DNA of 64,000 nucleotides from SB11 sp943370295 (lineage in GTDB: Bacteria; Bacteroidota; Bacteroidia; UBA8524): positions 62,001-126,000 of the forward strand of contig CALRQL020000005.1 of assembly GCA_943370295.1 (NCBI GenBank), written 5' to 3'. A program made the position numbers and the translations under genes. The notes beneath the pieces are model-generated. The model worked only from the letters and a program-made list of their open reading frames with translations, did not search any database and was not told the DNA's origin. Each line of letters starts with the position of its first letter. The stretch's first letter is position 1. Shown one piece after another: positions 44,301-52,677 of this stretch.

Positions 44301-44500
44301 CCTGCCGAATCGTAGTCGGAAAAACGTGCACCTATTATTGCATAATTACCGCTTAGGCTTACTGCATTGCCAAACTGATCGTTGAATACCCTTGCACTAT
44401 CTGTATTGGGTGGTGTTATTTTTTTTATGTAATTAAAATCTTGAGAAAACAGGACAGTACAAAGCATAGTAAGCCCATAAAAAAGTATTGCTTTTTTCAT
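41336..44500 (-). CDS. T9SS-secreted FG-GAP propeller protein, paralog 2
   Basis: 1054 aa, same architecture as paralog 1: signal peptide (KAILFYGLTMLCTVLFSQ), seven FG-GAP units (DQFGNAVSLSGNYAIIGARF and so on), the same beta-helix-like block and T9SS sorting domain. Residues about 480-800 and the last about 110 are almost identical to paralog 1, while the propeller and the segment at about 800-940 (EMEVADANGWTDKAKFYTDA) have diverged. Both genes lie head-to-tail on the minus strand, 274 bp apart; each may be a separate transcript. Confidence 0.85.
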   Translation of the reverse strand: MKKAILFYGLTMLCTVLFSQDFNYIKKITPPNTDSARVFNDQFGNAVSLSGNYAIIGARFSDYDSAGANLANNAGAAFIWERNTSTGVWEMKKRLTPRGTNARAASNNFGTTVSISGDYCIVSSTGSNRDSSGGGSTLTNSGVAFIWERNSAGVWTQVKRLSAPDRALGDNFSSDVAISGTTAIVGAQTQDRDSANGNYKFEAGAAYIFERVNGTWGFAKKLSPPNTDSARVANDQFGSRVAISGDYAVVNAGGQDWDSAGGNYKASTGAVYIFERRNGVWGYAKKLTPPNTDSARVAGDAFGSSLSISGTTLVVGAPGQYWDSAGANSLNFAGAAYIFERNNGVWGYVKKITPPATNNDRGFNDQFGNSVAISGNYIIVGAYQQNWDSAGGNYKSTAGAAYVWEKRNGTWGYAKKLTPPNVDSARVGADFFGTVTAISENYSVIGARVQDWDSAGGNYKSNAGAAYFFEKAPCALEYNNGWAGSSPSSSTGNCNCGVTAGTATIASGASVKTLTVNSGTTASLSGDLSIKSNYTNNGTVSGVGKIVLDGTSAQNIYGTGTTGNLQLNNSAGATIQDSLGINGVLTLTSGTLTTNGKLKLEATGATTYGQIAGTGTGTLSGNLTAEMLIAGGGADWRPVNSPVSGATLAQVNDDVVLNFGTPDNDFATVYYFNEQTSPYWSIPTGTSEAFGDSAYSIYMGGTSSWANPLPLTLDIQGTYRGTSDYTHANLTRTGSRADTTGWHYIGNPWPSGFTWDDNNITINSGGVQGNQVWLYNQSAGAYQVFDGTDNGVIPPFTPMLIEVTSNNTSITLKNSARTTDSLVNYFDKTSLPNFVEMEVADANGWTDKAKFYTDANAANNYDAMDGNKMMNPGIHNLYFVQQDKNANKLVYNTLPQENEPLSLNFEAKTAGTYTVSFAHENMEKNIVVELIDKLSGAKHDITKGDYTFAHDLSNAANRFELRFSKKSGVSVEEVTENKVPVYVGSTGNTITINAPNTANYTVEVMDLLGRTVQAPISYTGNQIQTLTVNGVSTGYYLVKINGNNVYKTVKVFLR

Positions 44501-44725
44501 TTTATTCCTAAATAGCTGAAATGATGCAACAGCAATCTACGCTACTTTGTTTCAAAGAAAAATATTGCTTTAAAAAAACATTGTTATATGTAGCCGTGTT
44601 TTTTCAAACTATTTATTATTTATTGTAAGCGAGAATACAATTGAAATTATACGATAACACTATAAATAAATAATCCCCTTGTCTATATTTCAAAACAAAG
44701 GGATTAAACACACGTTTTGGTGAAA

Positions 44726-44761
44726 TTATTTCAAAAACACTTTCACTGTTTTGTAAACTTT
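44726..44761 (-). pseudogene. 3' remnant of a third FG-GAP/T9SS paralog
   Basis: On the minus strand these bases read KVYKTVKVFLK and a stop, identical to the C-terminus of the two intact paralogs, and the match ends abruptly at 44761. The intact genes read NVYKTVKVFL(K/R). The upstream part has been lost or replaced by the proS terminator region. Confidence 0.75.
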
Positions 44762-44781
44762 TTGTCAATTAATACAATTGC

Positions 44782-44840
44782 ATCCTAATAAAAAGTCCCT
44801 GCTTAATAATTAAGCAGGGACTTTTTATTAGGATTTTTTT
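44782..44840. terminator. perfect 26-bp palindrome, probable bidirectional terminator of proS
   Basis: Positions 44782-44807 are the exact reverse complement of 44809-44834, with a single central base. The core AGTCCCTGCTTA/TAAGCAGGGACT is followed by TTTTTATT on both strands and by a further T-run (44834-44841) on the plus strand. Confidence 0.75.
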
Positions 44841-44897
44841 TAAAAGAGAGCTACGCGCTATATTATCTAGATATAGTAGCTAAATATTTAACAAAAA

Positions 44898-46376
44898 TCA
44901 ATATGCTTTTGCAAACAACACCCTTTGAGTAGATGGCTTTCCTGTTAATATACAAGTGCCTTCTTCTTGTTTATTATCTAAGGGTATGCAGCGGATGGTT
45001 GCTTTAGTAAGCTCTTTAATTTTCACCTCGGTTTCAGTAGTACCGTCCCAATGTGCTGCTATAAAGCCTGCTTTGTTTTCTAATATATCGGTAAACTCAT
45101 CCCAAGTGTTGGCATAGTGTATATTGCTATCCCTAAAATCAAGGGCACGTTGGTAAATATTGTTTTGGATGTTTTCAAGCAGGTGTACAATCTTCTCGTC
45201 CAAATCAATCATGCTTAAAAACTCCTTCTCTTTGGTATCGCGGCGGGCAACTTCTACAGTGCCCTTTTCCACATCTTTAGGACCAATAGCTATGCGCACA
45301 GGCACCCCTTTTAGTTCGTACTCGTTAAATTTAAAGCCGGGCTTGTGCGTATCGCGGTTATCATACTTTACTGATAACCCTTTTGCTTCAAGCATTTTTT
45401 TGGCTTCAAGGGCTTTTTCGTTCACCAATGCAAACTCTTCTTCGCTACGGTAAATAGGAATTATCACCACTTGTATAGGAGCCAAACGCGGAGGCAGTAC
45501 CAACCCATCGTCATCACTGTGCGCCATAATCAAAGCGCCCATCAGGCGGGTGCTCACACCCCACGATGTTGCCCATACATAATCCAGTTTACCCTCTTTA
45601 TCAGCAAATTTCACATCAAATGCTTTGGCAAAATTTTGCCCTAAAAAGTGTGAGGTACCCATTTGTAAGGCTTTACCATCCTGCATCAATCCTTCAATGC
45701 AATAGGTATCATCAGCCCCTGCAAAACGTTCGTTTTCGGTTTTTACACCCTTTACTACAGGCACCGCTAATACGTTTTCAGCAAAATCAGCATACACCTC
45801 CAGCATTTGTTTGGTTTCGGCCACGGCTTCTTGTGCAGTTGCGTGGGCGGTGTGCCCTTCTTGCCATAAAAACTCAGCAGTGCGAAGAAACAAACGGGTA
45901 CGCATTTCCCAACGTACCACATTAGCCCATTGGTTTACCAATATTGGCAAATCGCGGTAGCTCTGTATCCAGCCTTTATAAGTATTCCAAATAATCGCCT
46001 CACTGGTGGGGCGTACTATCAGTTCTTCTTCCAGTTTGCTGTTGGGGTCAACAATCAATTTACCTTTGTTATCGGGGTCGGCCTTCAAACGGTAGTGAGT
46101 TACTACCGCGCATTCTTTTGCAAACCCTTCGGCGTTTTTTTCTTCGGCCTCAAAAAGACTTTTGGGCACAAAAAGCGGGAAATATGCATTCACGTGTCCG
46201 GTAGCTTTGAACCTCCTGTCCAAATCCTGTTGCATCTTCTCCCATATTGCATAGCCGTATGGTTTTATCACCATACATCCTTTAACGGCACTATGCTCCG
46301 CCAAGTCGGCGTTTTTCACAAGGTTGTTGTACCAAAGCGAGTAATCCTCGCTGCGTTTTACTTTTTTATTGTCCAT
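44898..46376 (-). CDS. proS: prolyl-tRNA synthetase (short archaeal/eukaryote-type)
   Basis: 492 aa from MDNKKVKRSEDYSLW; six further N-terminal codons are open to the ATG at 46394. It charges tRNA-Pro in the cytoplasm. Class II motif 2 is in RTRLFLRTAEFLWQEGHTAHAT and motif 3 in SWGVSTRLMGALIMAHSDDDG, the anticodon-binding domain includes VVIIPIYRSEEEFALVNEKA, and the sequence ends in the zinc-binding-like ProS C-terminal domain (CILTGKPSTQRVLFAKAY). This length and the lack of the bacterial INS insertion mark the short form. Divergent from the lipoprotein gene at 46495. Confidence 0.95.
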   Translation of the reverse strand: MDNKKVKRSEDYSLWYNNLVKNADLAEHSAVKGCMVIKPYGYAIWEKMQQDLDRRFKATGHVNAYFPLFVPKSLFEAEEKNAEGFAKECAVVTHYRLKADPDNKGKLIVDPNSKLEEELIVRPTSEAIIWNTYKGWIQSYRDLPILVNQWANVVRWEMRTRLFLRTAEFLWQEGHTAHATAQEAVAETKQMLEVYADFAENVLAVPVVKGVKTENERFAGADDTYCIEGLMQDGKALQMGTSHFLGQNFAKAFDVKFADKEGKLDYVWATSWGVSTRLMGALIMAHSDDDGLVLPPRLAPIQVVIIPIYRSEEEFALVNEKALEAKKMLEAKGLSVKYDNRDTHKPGFKFNEYELKGVPVRIAIGPKDVEKGTVEVARRDTKEKEFLSMIDLDEKIVHLLENIQNNIYQRALDFRDSNIHYANTWDEFTDILENKAGFIAAHWDGTTETEVKIKELTKATIRCIPLDNKQEEGTCILTGKPSTQRVLFAKAY

Positions 46377-46494
46377 TGTGTTTACATTATTCAAATTTAT
46401 TGCTTACCTTGTACTAATCGGTAGGCTTTATTACCATTTGCTTTGGAATGGTTTTTGAAGTATTTACGGTATTCACCCCAAAACCACACACGTT

Positions 46495-47874
46495 ATGAAA
46501 TGGGTATCTTCTTTAGTTGTTGTTATTTTGTTGAGTGCTTGCTCAACGTCGCAAAAATATTCAAATAGCCGATACCAAAGGCAGAATAATACCGACGATG
46601 CGTATTTTTCACCCGATGATGTGAAAAAAAATGCGAAGACAAAACGCGAGGAGGCTAAGACAGAAGTTGAAGAAGCGCAGGTAGAGCAATACCAAGGCAA
46701 CTCTTCGTACTATGATAATACCCATAACGAAACTGCCAACCCTAATGCTGCCCAACGCAGCAACAATTACCAGCAGTATTCTCAAAACAATACAGCCACT
46801 AATATTACTCCTCCGCCTTCAAACCCAAATTCATTGCAAGGCACCCCACAATACAACATTACCAATAACTACTACGGTGGTTCGTATTTTGGCCGCAGAC
46901 CATACTCTCCCATGTTTTACCCTTGGATGTCAAGCCCGGGCATGTCACTTTCCTACAACACATGGAATAATTCGTGGTACATAGGACCCACTTTTAATTC
47001 AGGTTGGGGCTACAATAATTGGAATACAGGATACAACCCCTACGACCCTTGGGGATGGAACAATAACTATTGGGGCTGGAATAATTCATGGGGATATAAC
47101 CCCTGGAATAATAACTTTGTGTACGATCCCTGGATGAATACTTGGGTATATATGCCGTTTGGCTATAATAACTGGGGCTACAATCCATACAACCCTTTTA
47201 TGGGGTATAATCCTTACTCGCCGTATTCACCCTATTGGGGCGACCCCTTTTGGAGTATTGGCAATAACAACGGCGGCAGCACAGTATCTAATACCGTAAA
47301 TACACGTCGCAGGCCTACCAATAGTTTTATGCCTGCCACACAAGCATCGAGCCCTAACGGGGGTTCACAAATTGTGGGTAGAACCGAACGCATTGAACAG
47401 CCTACTACGGTCAATGCTCCTACCCCAACAACTACAACTCCTCCCACCGGCGGCACTTATACAAGGGGTGATGTTAACACAACACCCACTACTCCTACAA
47501 CTACCGGTACTCGCACACAACCCGATTACCGTACTTACCCAACGGGTAGTAATACACCGTCAACCCCTTCTGCTCCATCAACCAATACAACGCCTCCGCC
47601 AACAAATTACAACCCTTCGCCCGCTGGCGGCACGTATGGTAATGGAAATGCAAGCACAACACCATCGCGTAACAACAACACGCCTACTAATGTGCAGCCT
47701 GCACCACAAGCGCCTACTCAACAGCGTTATACACCCCCCACAAATAATAATCCTCGTGATGTATTTGCCCCCCAAAACACAGGCGGAAACAATGGTGGTT
47801 TTAACCGTAACGGCGGTAGCACAGGCGGTGGTGGAAGTAACGGTGGTGGAAACGGCGGCGGCAGAAGAAGATAA
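46495..47874 (+). CDS. low-complexity Asn/Gly/Trp/Tyr-rich lipoprotein
   Basis: 459 aa. Lipobox LLSAC (MKWVSSLVVVILLSAC). After an acidic/lysine linker (KKNAKTKREEAKTEVEEAQV), residues 100-250 are built from Asn, Gly, Trp, Tyr and Pro (for example NNYWGWNNSWGYNPWNNN), and the C-terminal third is Thr/Pro/Asn-rich ending in NGGGNGGGRRR. This looks like a surface-exposed, disordered or adhesive lipoprotein. It is followed by a FadL-like barrel after 30 bp on the same strand. Confidence 0.75.
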   Translation: MKWVSSLVVVILLSACSTSQKYSNSRYQRQNNTDDAYFSPDDVKKNAKTKREEAKTEVEEAQVEQYQGNSSYYDNTHNETANPNAAQRSNNYQQYSQNNTATNITPPPSNPNSLQGTPQYNITNNYYGGSYFGRRPYSPMFYPWMSSPGMSLSYNTWNNSWYIGPTFNSGWGYNNWNTGYNPYDPWGWNNNYWGWNNSWGYNPWNNNFVYDPWMNTWVYMPFGYNNWGYNPYNPFMGYNPYSPYSPYWGDPFWSIGNNNGGSTVSNTVNTRRRPTNSFMPATQASSPNGGSQIVGRTERIEQPTTVNAPTPTTTTPPTGGTYTRGDVNTTPTTPTTTGTRTQPDYRTYPTGSNTPSTPSAPSTNTTPPPTNYNPSPAGGTYGNGNASTTPSRNNNTPTNVQPAPQAPTQQRYTPPTNNNPRDVFAPQNTGGNNGGFNRNGGSTGGGGSNGGGNGGGRRR

Positions 47875-47904
47875 TCTAAGCTGTTTATTTGTAAGCACTT
47901 TTGC

Positions 47905-49416
47905 ATGAAGAAATTAATTTTAGCAACCATACTGGCGGGGCTTGCTATGCAAGCACATACACAAGGTTTTTTAGACCTCAAACGCTATTCGGTAACTCGT
48001 CAGTTTGGTACCGCACGCAGTATGGGTATGGGTGGTGCCATTGGGGCTACGGGTATTGATTTTAGTGTATCACAAGTTAACCCTGCCGCTTTGGCTCAAA
48101 TTCGCGTCAGTCAGGCATCGGGTACCATCGGTCTTAATTTCACCAATAACAGTGGTACATATCTTGACCATAATATACAAGACAGTCGTTTTAACTTTTC
48201 AATACCTAACATGGGCATAGTGCTATCAAAAGTGCAAACCAAAATGGGGAAGGAAAAAACAACGGGCTTAGTTAGCTATTCGTTTGGGTTTGGATTTAAC
48301 CGTGTAAATGATTTTAACCGCACCATTAGCATTGGGGGCACTAATAACAAAAGCAGCTATTTGGATTATTTGGCAGAACAAGCTACTAAATATGTTGACT
48401 GGAATAGTACGGCAAACAATTTTTATCCTTTTTATCCCGAAGAATTAGCCTTAGCAGCAAATGCAATTGTTCATGTAGGCGATAACAAATACGAGGCAAA
48501 CCTGCCCAACGTAGTAACCATGAACCAAAACTACCGCTACCAGCAAGGTGGCAGGCAAACCGACTGGAATATCTCGTGGGGTGGTAATTTTAGTCACAGG
48601 ATATATTTTGGGGCAGCCATCGGCGTTCCTGCGATACGGTATAATTCAACCGAAACCATCACAGAGCAATCTGACGACCCCAATCTAAGCCCCGATGTAT
48701 CGTTTGAACATACTACAACCGTTAACACTTCAGGCACCGGTTTTAATGGTAAAGTGGGACTAATGTTTAGGGCTAATGATTGGTTACGTTTTGGCTTGGC
48801 ATATCACACGCCCACGTCTTACACACTAACCGACCAGTTTAGTTACACCTTCATGTCGCGTAACTTTACCAACGGCCAGTTTGTGTATTCATCAGGGCAA
48901 CTGCTAAGTTCCGACCCCGGTAACTTTAAATATAAATTTGTTACCCCGGGCAAATTGGTATTCAGTAGCGCTTTTGTTATCAAAAAAACAGCCATGTTAG
49001 CGTTTGATTACGAGACGGTGAATTATAAAGAAGCCCAAAGCCCCACCAGCGAGCTTATTTTTGTTAATAATTTGGTTAACAGCAATTTCCAATCAGCCAG
49101 CAATATTCGCGTTGGTGGCGAGTATAATTATTTGGATTATCGTTTCAGGGCAGGGTATGCCTTGTATGCATCGCCGTTTAATGATGCTATTTTAAGCGCA
49201 GTTAACAACGATAATCTTGCTTTGCAGGTATATAGCGTTGGTTTTGGCTATCAGGAGCCTGACGGCAAGTTGTTTTTTGATGCCGCCGTTACCTATGAAA
49301 GGTTTGACGACTATTACACTCCCTATCTTTTAGAAACAACAAATAGGCCCTACTTTACCTCTGCCAATAAGATAGGCATTACCCGTTTACTGTTTACTGT
49401 AGGCACTAAGTTTTAA
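47905..49416 (+). CDS. OmpP1/FadL-like outer-membrane protein
   Basis: 503 aa. Signal peptide (KLILATILAGLAMQAHTQ). The N-terminal plug-like segment (SVTRQFGTARSMGMGGAIGA, VNPAALAQIRVSQASG) matches the OmpP1/FadL/TodX hydrocarbon-transport barrel pattern and the C-terminus (SANKIGITRLLFTVGTKF) ends in an aromatic residue as barrels do. In many Bacteroidota a barrel of this type lies next to proS, as here. Probable role: uptake of hydrophobic compounds. Likely cotranscribed with the preceding lipoprotein. Confidence 0.8.
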   Translation: MKKLILATILAGLAMQAHTQGFLDLKRYSVTRQFGTARSMGMGGAIGATGIDFSVSQVNPAALAQIRVSQASGTIGLNFTNNSGTYLDHNIQDSRFNFSIPNMGIVLSKVQTKMGKEKTTGLVSYSFGFGFNRVNDFNRTISIGGTNNKSSYLDYLAEQATKYVDWNSTANNFYPFYPEELALAANAIVHVGDNKYEANLPNVVTMNQNYRYQQGGRQTDWNISWGGNFSHRIYFGAAIGVPAIRYNSTETITEQSDDPNLSPDVSFEHTTTVNTSGTGFNGKVGLMFRANDWLRFGLAYHTPTSYTLTDQFSYTFMSRNFTNGQFVYSSGQLLSSDPGNFKYKFVTPGKLVFSSAFVIKKTAMLAFDYETVNYKEAQSPTSELIFVNNLVNSNFQSASNIRVGGEYNYLDYRFRAGYALYASPFNDAILSAVNNDNLALQVYSVGFGYQEPDGKLFFDAAVTYERFDDYYTPYLLETTNRPYFTSANKIGITRLLFTVGTKF

Positions 49417-49471
49417 AAGGTAAGTTGGCCGAAAACTTAGGGTTTTTCTATGTTTATTAGGGCTGGTCTTG

Positions 49472-49479
49472 TATTTTTG
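49472..49479 (+). promoter_or_regulatory. TAnnTTTG -7 element for the NfeD-like/flotillin operon
   Basis: TATTTTTG, 20 nt before the ATG at 49500. Confidence 0.5.
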
Positions 49480-49499
49480 TTAAAAACGCTCTTAAACCT

Positions 49500-50078
49500 A
49501 TGACAGAATGGTGGACTGCCCTCGACGGCTTTGATAAAATGCTGTGGGCCATTACCCTTGTTGCTACCCTTATTTTTATCTTTCAAACCATCGCCACCTT
49601 CACAGGCATGGATAGCGACGGCGGTGTTGATGCCGATTTTTCAGGTGATATGGAAACCCACCACGGCGGTGATACTCCGTTTCAACTGTTCACTTTCCGC
49701 AACTTTGTAAACTTCTTTTTAGGCTTCGGCTGGACGGTATTATCGTTAGAAGACACCATAGGCAACCGCGCCATCACATTAGTAGTAGGCGTAATAGTGG
49801 GAGCGTTATTGGTGGCTGCCGTTATGTATATGTTTTTCGCCATCAGCAAGCTTAGCCAATCAGGCAACATGGAGTTGAAAAACGCCATAGATAAAACCGC
49901 ACAGGTATATCTTACAGTTCCGGCCAATAAAAGCGGTGCGGGTAAAGTACACGTACAAATACAAGGCAGTTTGCACGAGCTGGATGCAATGACCGAAGGG
50001 GATGCATTGCCCACCGGATCTATGGCAAAAGTGAAAGAAATACTTACCGATAAAATAGTATTAGTAGAAAAAATCTAA
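49500..50078 (+). CDS. NfeD-like membrane protein (flotillin partner)
   Basis: 192 aa. A hydrophobic segment near the N-terminus (MLWAITLVATLIFIFQTIAT), a second around residues 60-115 (TFRNFVNFFLGFGWTVLSLE; ITLVVGVIVGALLVAAVMYM) and a C-terminal soluble OB-fold-like domain (DKTAQVYLTVPANKSGAGKV) fit the YuaF/NfeD-type partner of bacterial flotillins. The flotillin gene starts 24 bp downstream. Together they probably organise ordered membrane domains. Confidence 0.75.
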   Translation: MTEWWTALDGFDKMLWAITLVATLIFIFQTIATFTGMDSDGGVDADFSGDMETHHGGDTPFQLFTFRNFVNFFLGFGWTVLSLEDTIGNRAITLVVGVIVGALLVAAVMYMFFAISKLSQSGNMELKNAIDKTAQVYLTVPANKSGAGKVHVQIQGSLHELDAMTEGDALPTGSMAKVKEILTDKIVLVEKI

Positions 50079-50101
50079 CCTCTTTAATAGTTCATTAGTT
50101 T

Positions 50102-51634
50102 ATGCCCGAATTAATTTTTGTAGTTGTAATTGCTGCCGTTCTGTTTGTAACATTCGCAGCCCTTTTATCGCGTTACAAACGTTGCCCGTCAGACAAAATT
50201 TTGGTTATTTACGGTAAAACCGGAAAACAGTCAACCGCACGATGTGTGCACGGTGGTGCCGCCTTTATCTGGCCGGTTATCCAAAGCTATGCGTTTTTGG
50301 ATTTGAAGCCCATTTCTATCGAAGCTAACCTTACTAATGCACTTAGTAAGCAAAACATCCGTGTAGATGTTCCCTGCCGTTTTACCATTGCAATTACCAC
50401 TGATCCTGATAGCATGAACAACGCTGCTGAGCGTCTTTTGGGTCTTAGCAACGACCAAATACACGAGTTGGCAAAAGATATGCTGTTTGGTCAACTGCGT
50501 TTGGTGATTGCAACCATGGATATTGAAGAGATTAACAGCGACCGTGATAAGTTTTTGGCCAACGTATCAACCAACGTAGATACAGAATTGCGCAAAATAG
50601 GCTTGAAACTGATAAACGTAAACGTAACGGATATAAGAGACGAATCGGGTTATATTGAGGCCCTGGGTAAGGAAGCTGCTGCAAAAGCCATTAACGAGGC
50701 TAAAAAGAGCGTTGCAGAGCAAGACCGCTTTGGTGAGATTGGTAAGGCTGTAGCCGAGCGGGATAAAGACGTAAGTATTGCCGAAACCCAACGCGACAGG
50801 GATGCCAGTATTGCCAATACGGTAAAAGACCGTGAGGTATTGATTGCGATTGCAAAACGCGACGAGGCCATCGGTAAGGCAGAAGCCGAACGCGAAACCC
50901 GTATAAAAACCGCTGAGGCCAACTCAATTGCGGTGGAAGGTGAAAACACGGCAAAAATCACCATTGCCAATTCTGATTCATTGCGTCGTGAACGTGAAGC
51001 TGAGGCTAACAAAAAGGCGGTATCGGCTGAAAAGGTGCAAACTGCAAAAGCATTGGAAGAATCATACCATGCTGAAAAACTTGCGGAAGAAGCCCGTGCA
51101 CAGCGCGAAAAGGCAACCCAAGAAGCTAACATTATTATCCCTGCACAAATAGAAAAAGAAAAGGCGATTATCGACGCTGAAGCCGAGGCCGAGCAACTGC
51201 GCCGCAGGGCTAAAGGTGAGGCAGATGCAATATTCGCTAAAATGGACGCTGAGGCACGCGGTATGTACGAAATACTCACCAAGCAGGCCGAAGGTTACCA
51301 ACGCATTGTAGCGGCTGCGGGCGGCGACCCTGCTAAAGCGGTTACCTTCTTAATTGCTGATAAATTGCCCGAATTGGTGCGCACACAGGTAGAGGCCGTT
51401 AAAAACATTAAAATTGATAAGATTACGGTTTGGGAAAACGGCAGCAATGCCGATGGCACTACCAGTACCTCTAACTTTATTTCAGGAATGATGAAGGCCG
51501 TGCCCCCATTAAACGATTTGTTTAATATGGCAGGAATGAACCTACCCAATTACCTGAAAGGAGACGATAAAAAATCGGATGCCCCTACCAACACTACTAC
51601 ACCCACTAACGACAACGATAAACCTGCGTTGTAA
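50102..51634 (+). CDS. flotillin (SPFH domain protein)
   Basis: 510 aa. An N-terminal membrane anchor (ELIFVVVIAAVLFVTFAALL) is followed by the SPFH/PHB domain (VHGGAAFIWPVIQSYAFLDL; LTNALSKQNIRVDVPCRFTI; GYIEALGKEAAAKAINEAKK) and a long charged coiled coil of EA-rich repeats (residues about 180-390), typical of YqiK/FloT-type flotillins. A Pro/Thr-rich tail ends in NDNDKPAL. Its upstream neighbour is an NfeD-like protein. Confidence 0.9.
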   Translation: MPELIFVVVIAAVLFVTFAALLSRYKRCPSDKILVIYGKTGKQSTARCVHGGAAFIWPVIQSYAFLDLKPISIEANLTNALSKQNIRVDVPCRFTIAITTDPDSMNNAAERLLGLSNDQIHELAKDMLFGQLRLVIATMDIEEINSDRDKFLANVSTNVDTELRKIGLKLINVNVTDIRDESGYIEALGKEAAAKAINEAKKSVAEQDRFGEIGKAVAERDKDVSIAETQRDRDASIANTVKDREVLIAIAKRDEAIGKAEAERETRIKTAEANSIAVEGENTAKITIANSDSLRREREAEANKKAVSAEKVQTAKALEESYHAEKLAEEARAQREKATQEANIIIPAQIEKEKAIIDAEAEAEQLRRRAKGEADAIFAKMDAEARGMYEILTKQAEGYQRIVAAAGGDPAKAVTFLIADKLPELVRTQVEAVKNIKIDKITVWENGSNADGTTSTSNFISGMMKAVPPLNDLFNMAGMNLPNYLKGDDKKSDAPTNTTTPTNDNDKPAL

Positions 51635-51657
51635 TAATCTACTTTAATCAAAAATAG

Positions 51658-51689
51658 AACGCTATTGCTTTTAATAAAGCAATAGCGTT
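51658..51689. promoter_or_regulatory. 14-bp inverted repeat between flotillin and the next gene
   Basis: AACGCTATTGCTTT / AAAGCAATAGCGTT with a 4-nt loop, 24 bp after the flotillin stop. No T-run follows, so it may be a transcript-end hairpin or a leader element for the gene at 51704. Confidence 0.4.
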
Positions 51690-51703
51690 GAATAGTATTG
51701 TAT

Positions 51704-52666
51704 ATGCTAAAGAAACTGCACTTATTAATAGTTGTCCTTGTTTTCATCGTAATTGGTATTTCTACTGCCAACGCACAGAATCCACCAAAAAAATTGCCTT
51801 TTAAAACTTTCGAGCCCTATGATTCAATTAAAAAAAATTTTCAACCACAGCTACAAGATAAAGAAACAATTGTTGCTGTCAAGATAATAGATAACCCTGA
51901 CTCTAATATGGCCAACTGGTTGCTGACGGTTAAGCCATTGAATTTTTACTATGATTTGGGCGCCGAAAGCAATTTAGGATTATACACAGGCCTACAATTA
52001 TTTTACATAGAAACCCACAATAAATATGGCTTTGAAATTAATTATGACCATTCATTTGTTGTTGCTGCAGGAGGAATACACCATTTGAAAAATAGCTTTA
52101 TCAATGCAGGGTTTTATAAGAATTATAAAGTAAAGGAGGGCGTTGCTAATGAACGCATCATAACAAGTGTTAATAGCTTCTATGTGGGCACCCAAAAAGT
52201 AGTTAAAAAAACGGGTATAAAGTGGCCTGTACGTGTGCTAAGATATAAAGGAATAAGGGGTGGTTTGATAAACGAAAACATTGTTTACAATCAAACACGG
52301 TATTCAACAGGAGGTTTTTATTTTGGCTTTACTATACAAGAGCGATCAAATAATTACAGTCAGGCAACGATAAATTCCGAACTACATCACATTGATTATA
52401 GTAAGCTTAACATACTAAACTTTGACTTTATGTATTTCCCATATATAGTTAACGATATTAGAGAAAAACCGGGTGTTGCCTTTAGAAAAAGTCTCCCTTT
52501 TGGCATCAGAGCTAACGCACAAAAGCTGTACCCAATAGCTAGGAAACACCAGAAAGGGTTTAGAGCGCGTATTTACGGATTCTCTACAAAGTTTGAATGT
52601 GGCTATAAATTTATTCAAGGCGTTTACGTAAACGTAATTGTAGGATTACAAATCATTCGCATATAA
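51704..52666 (+). CDS. exported protein, probable outer-membrane barrel
   Basis: 320 aa. Signal peptide (HLLIVVLVFIVIGISTANAQ). The mature part contains strands such as FYYDLGAESNLGLYTGLQLF and FEINYDHSFVVAAGGIHH and ends ECGYKFIQGVYVNVIVGLQI, consistent with a barrel or beta-sandwich; family not recognised. A TTG two codons upstream (51698) is also open; the ATG is chosen. More AT-rich than the flotillin gene before it. Confidence 0.65.
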   Translation: MLKKLHLLIVVLVFIVIGISTANAQNPPKKLPFKTFEPYDSIKKNFQPQLQDKETIVAVKIIDNPDSNMANWLLTVKPLNFYYDLGAESNLGLYTGLQLFYIETHNKYGFEINYDHSFVVAAGGIHHLKNSFINAGFYKNYKVKEGVANERIITSVNSFYVGTQKVVKKTGIKWPVRVLRYKGIRGGLINENIVYNQTRYSTGGFYFGFTIQERSNNYSQATINSELHHIDYSKLNILNFDFMYFPYIVNDIREKPGVAFRKSLPFGIRANAQKLYPIARKHQKGFRARIYGFSTKFECGYKFIQGVYVNVIVGLQIIRI

Positions 52667-52677
52667 TAATTTATCTA

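Larger units (their letters stand above)
44501..44897. other. gap with a paralog remnant and terminator
   Basis: This 397-bp gap holds no complete gene. It contains the coding end of a third FG-GAP paralog (44726-44761), an imperfect hairpin AATCCCCTTGT/ACAAAGGGATT (44670-44704) that would be that copy's terminator, and the long palindrome at 44782-44834 downstream of proS. Confidence 0.7.

Noticed and set aside
37870..44500. Regular repeats that could suggest a CRISPR array
   Set aside because: The repeats are about 200 bp, coding, and encode FG-GAP propeller blades in frame; there are no short constant repeats with unique spacers, and no cas genes.
47372..47981. Open frames antisense to and in another frame of the low-complexity lipoprotein
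   Set aside because: They arise from the repetitive Asn/Thr/Pro/Gly codons and have no start context or recognisable domain.
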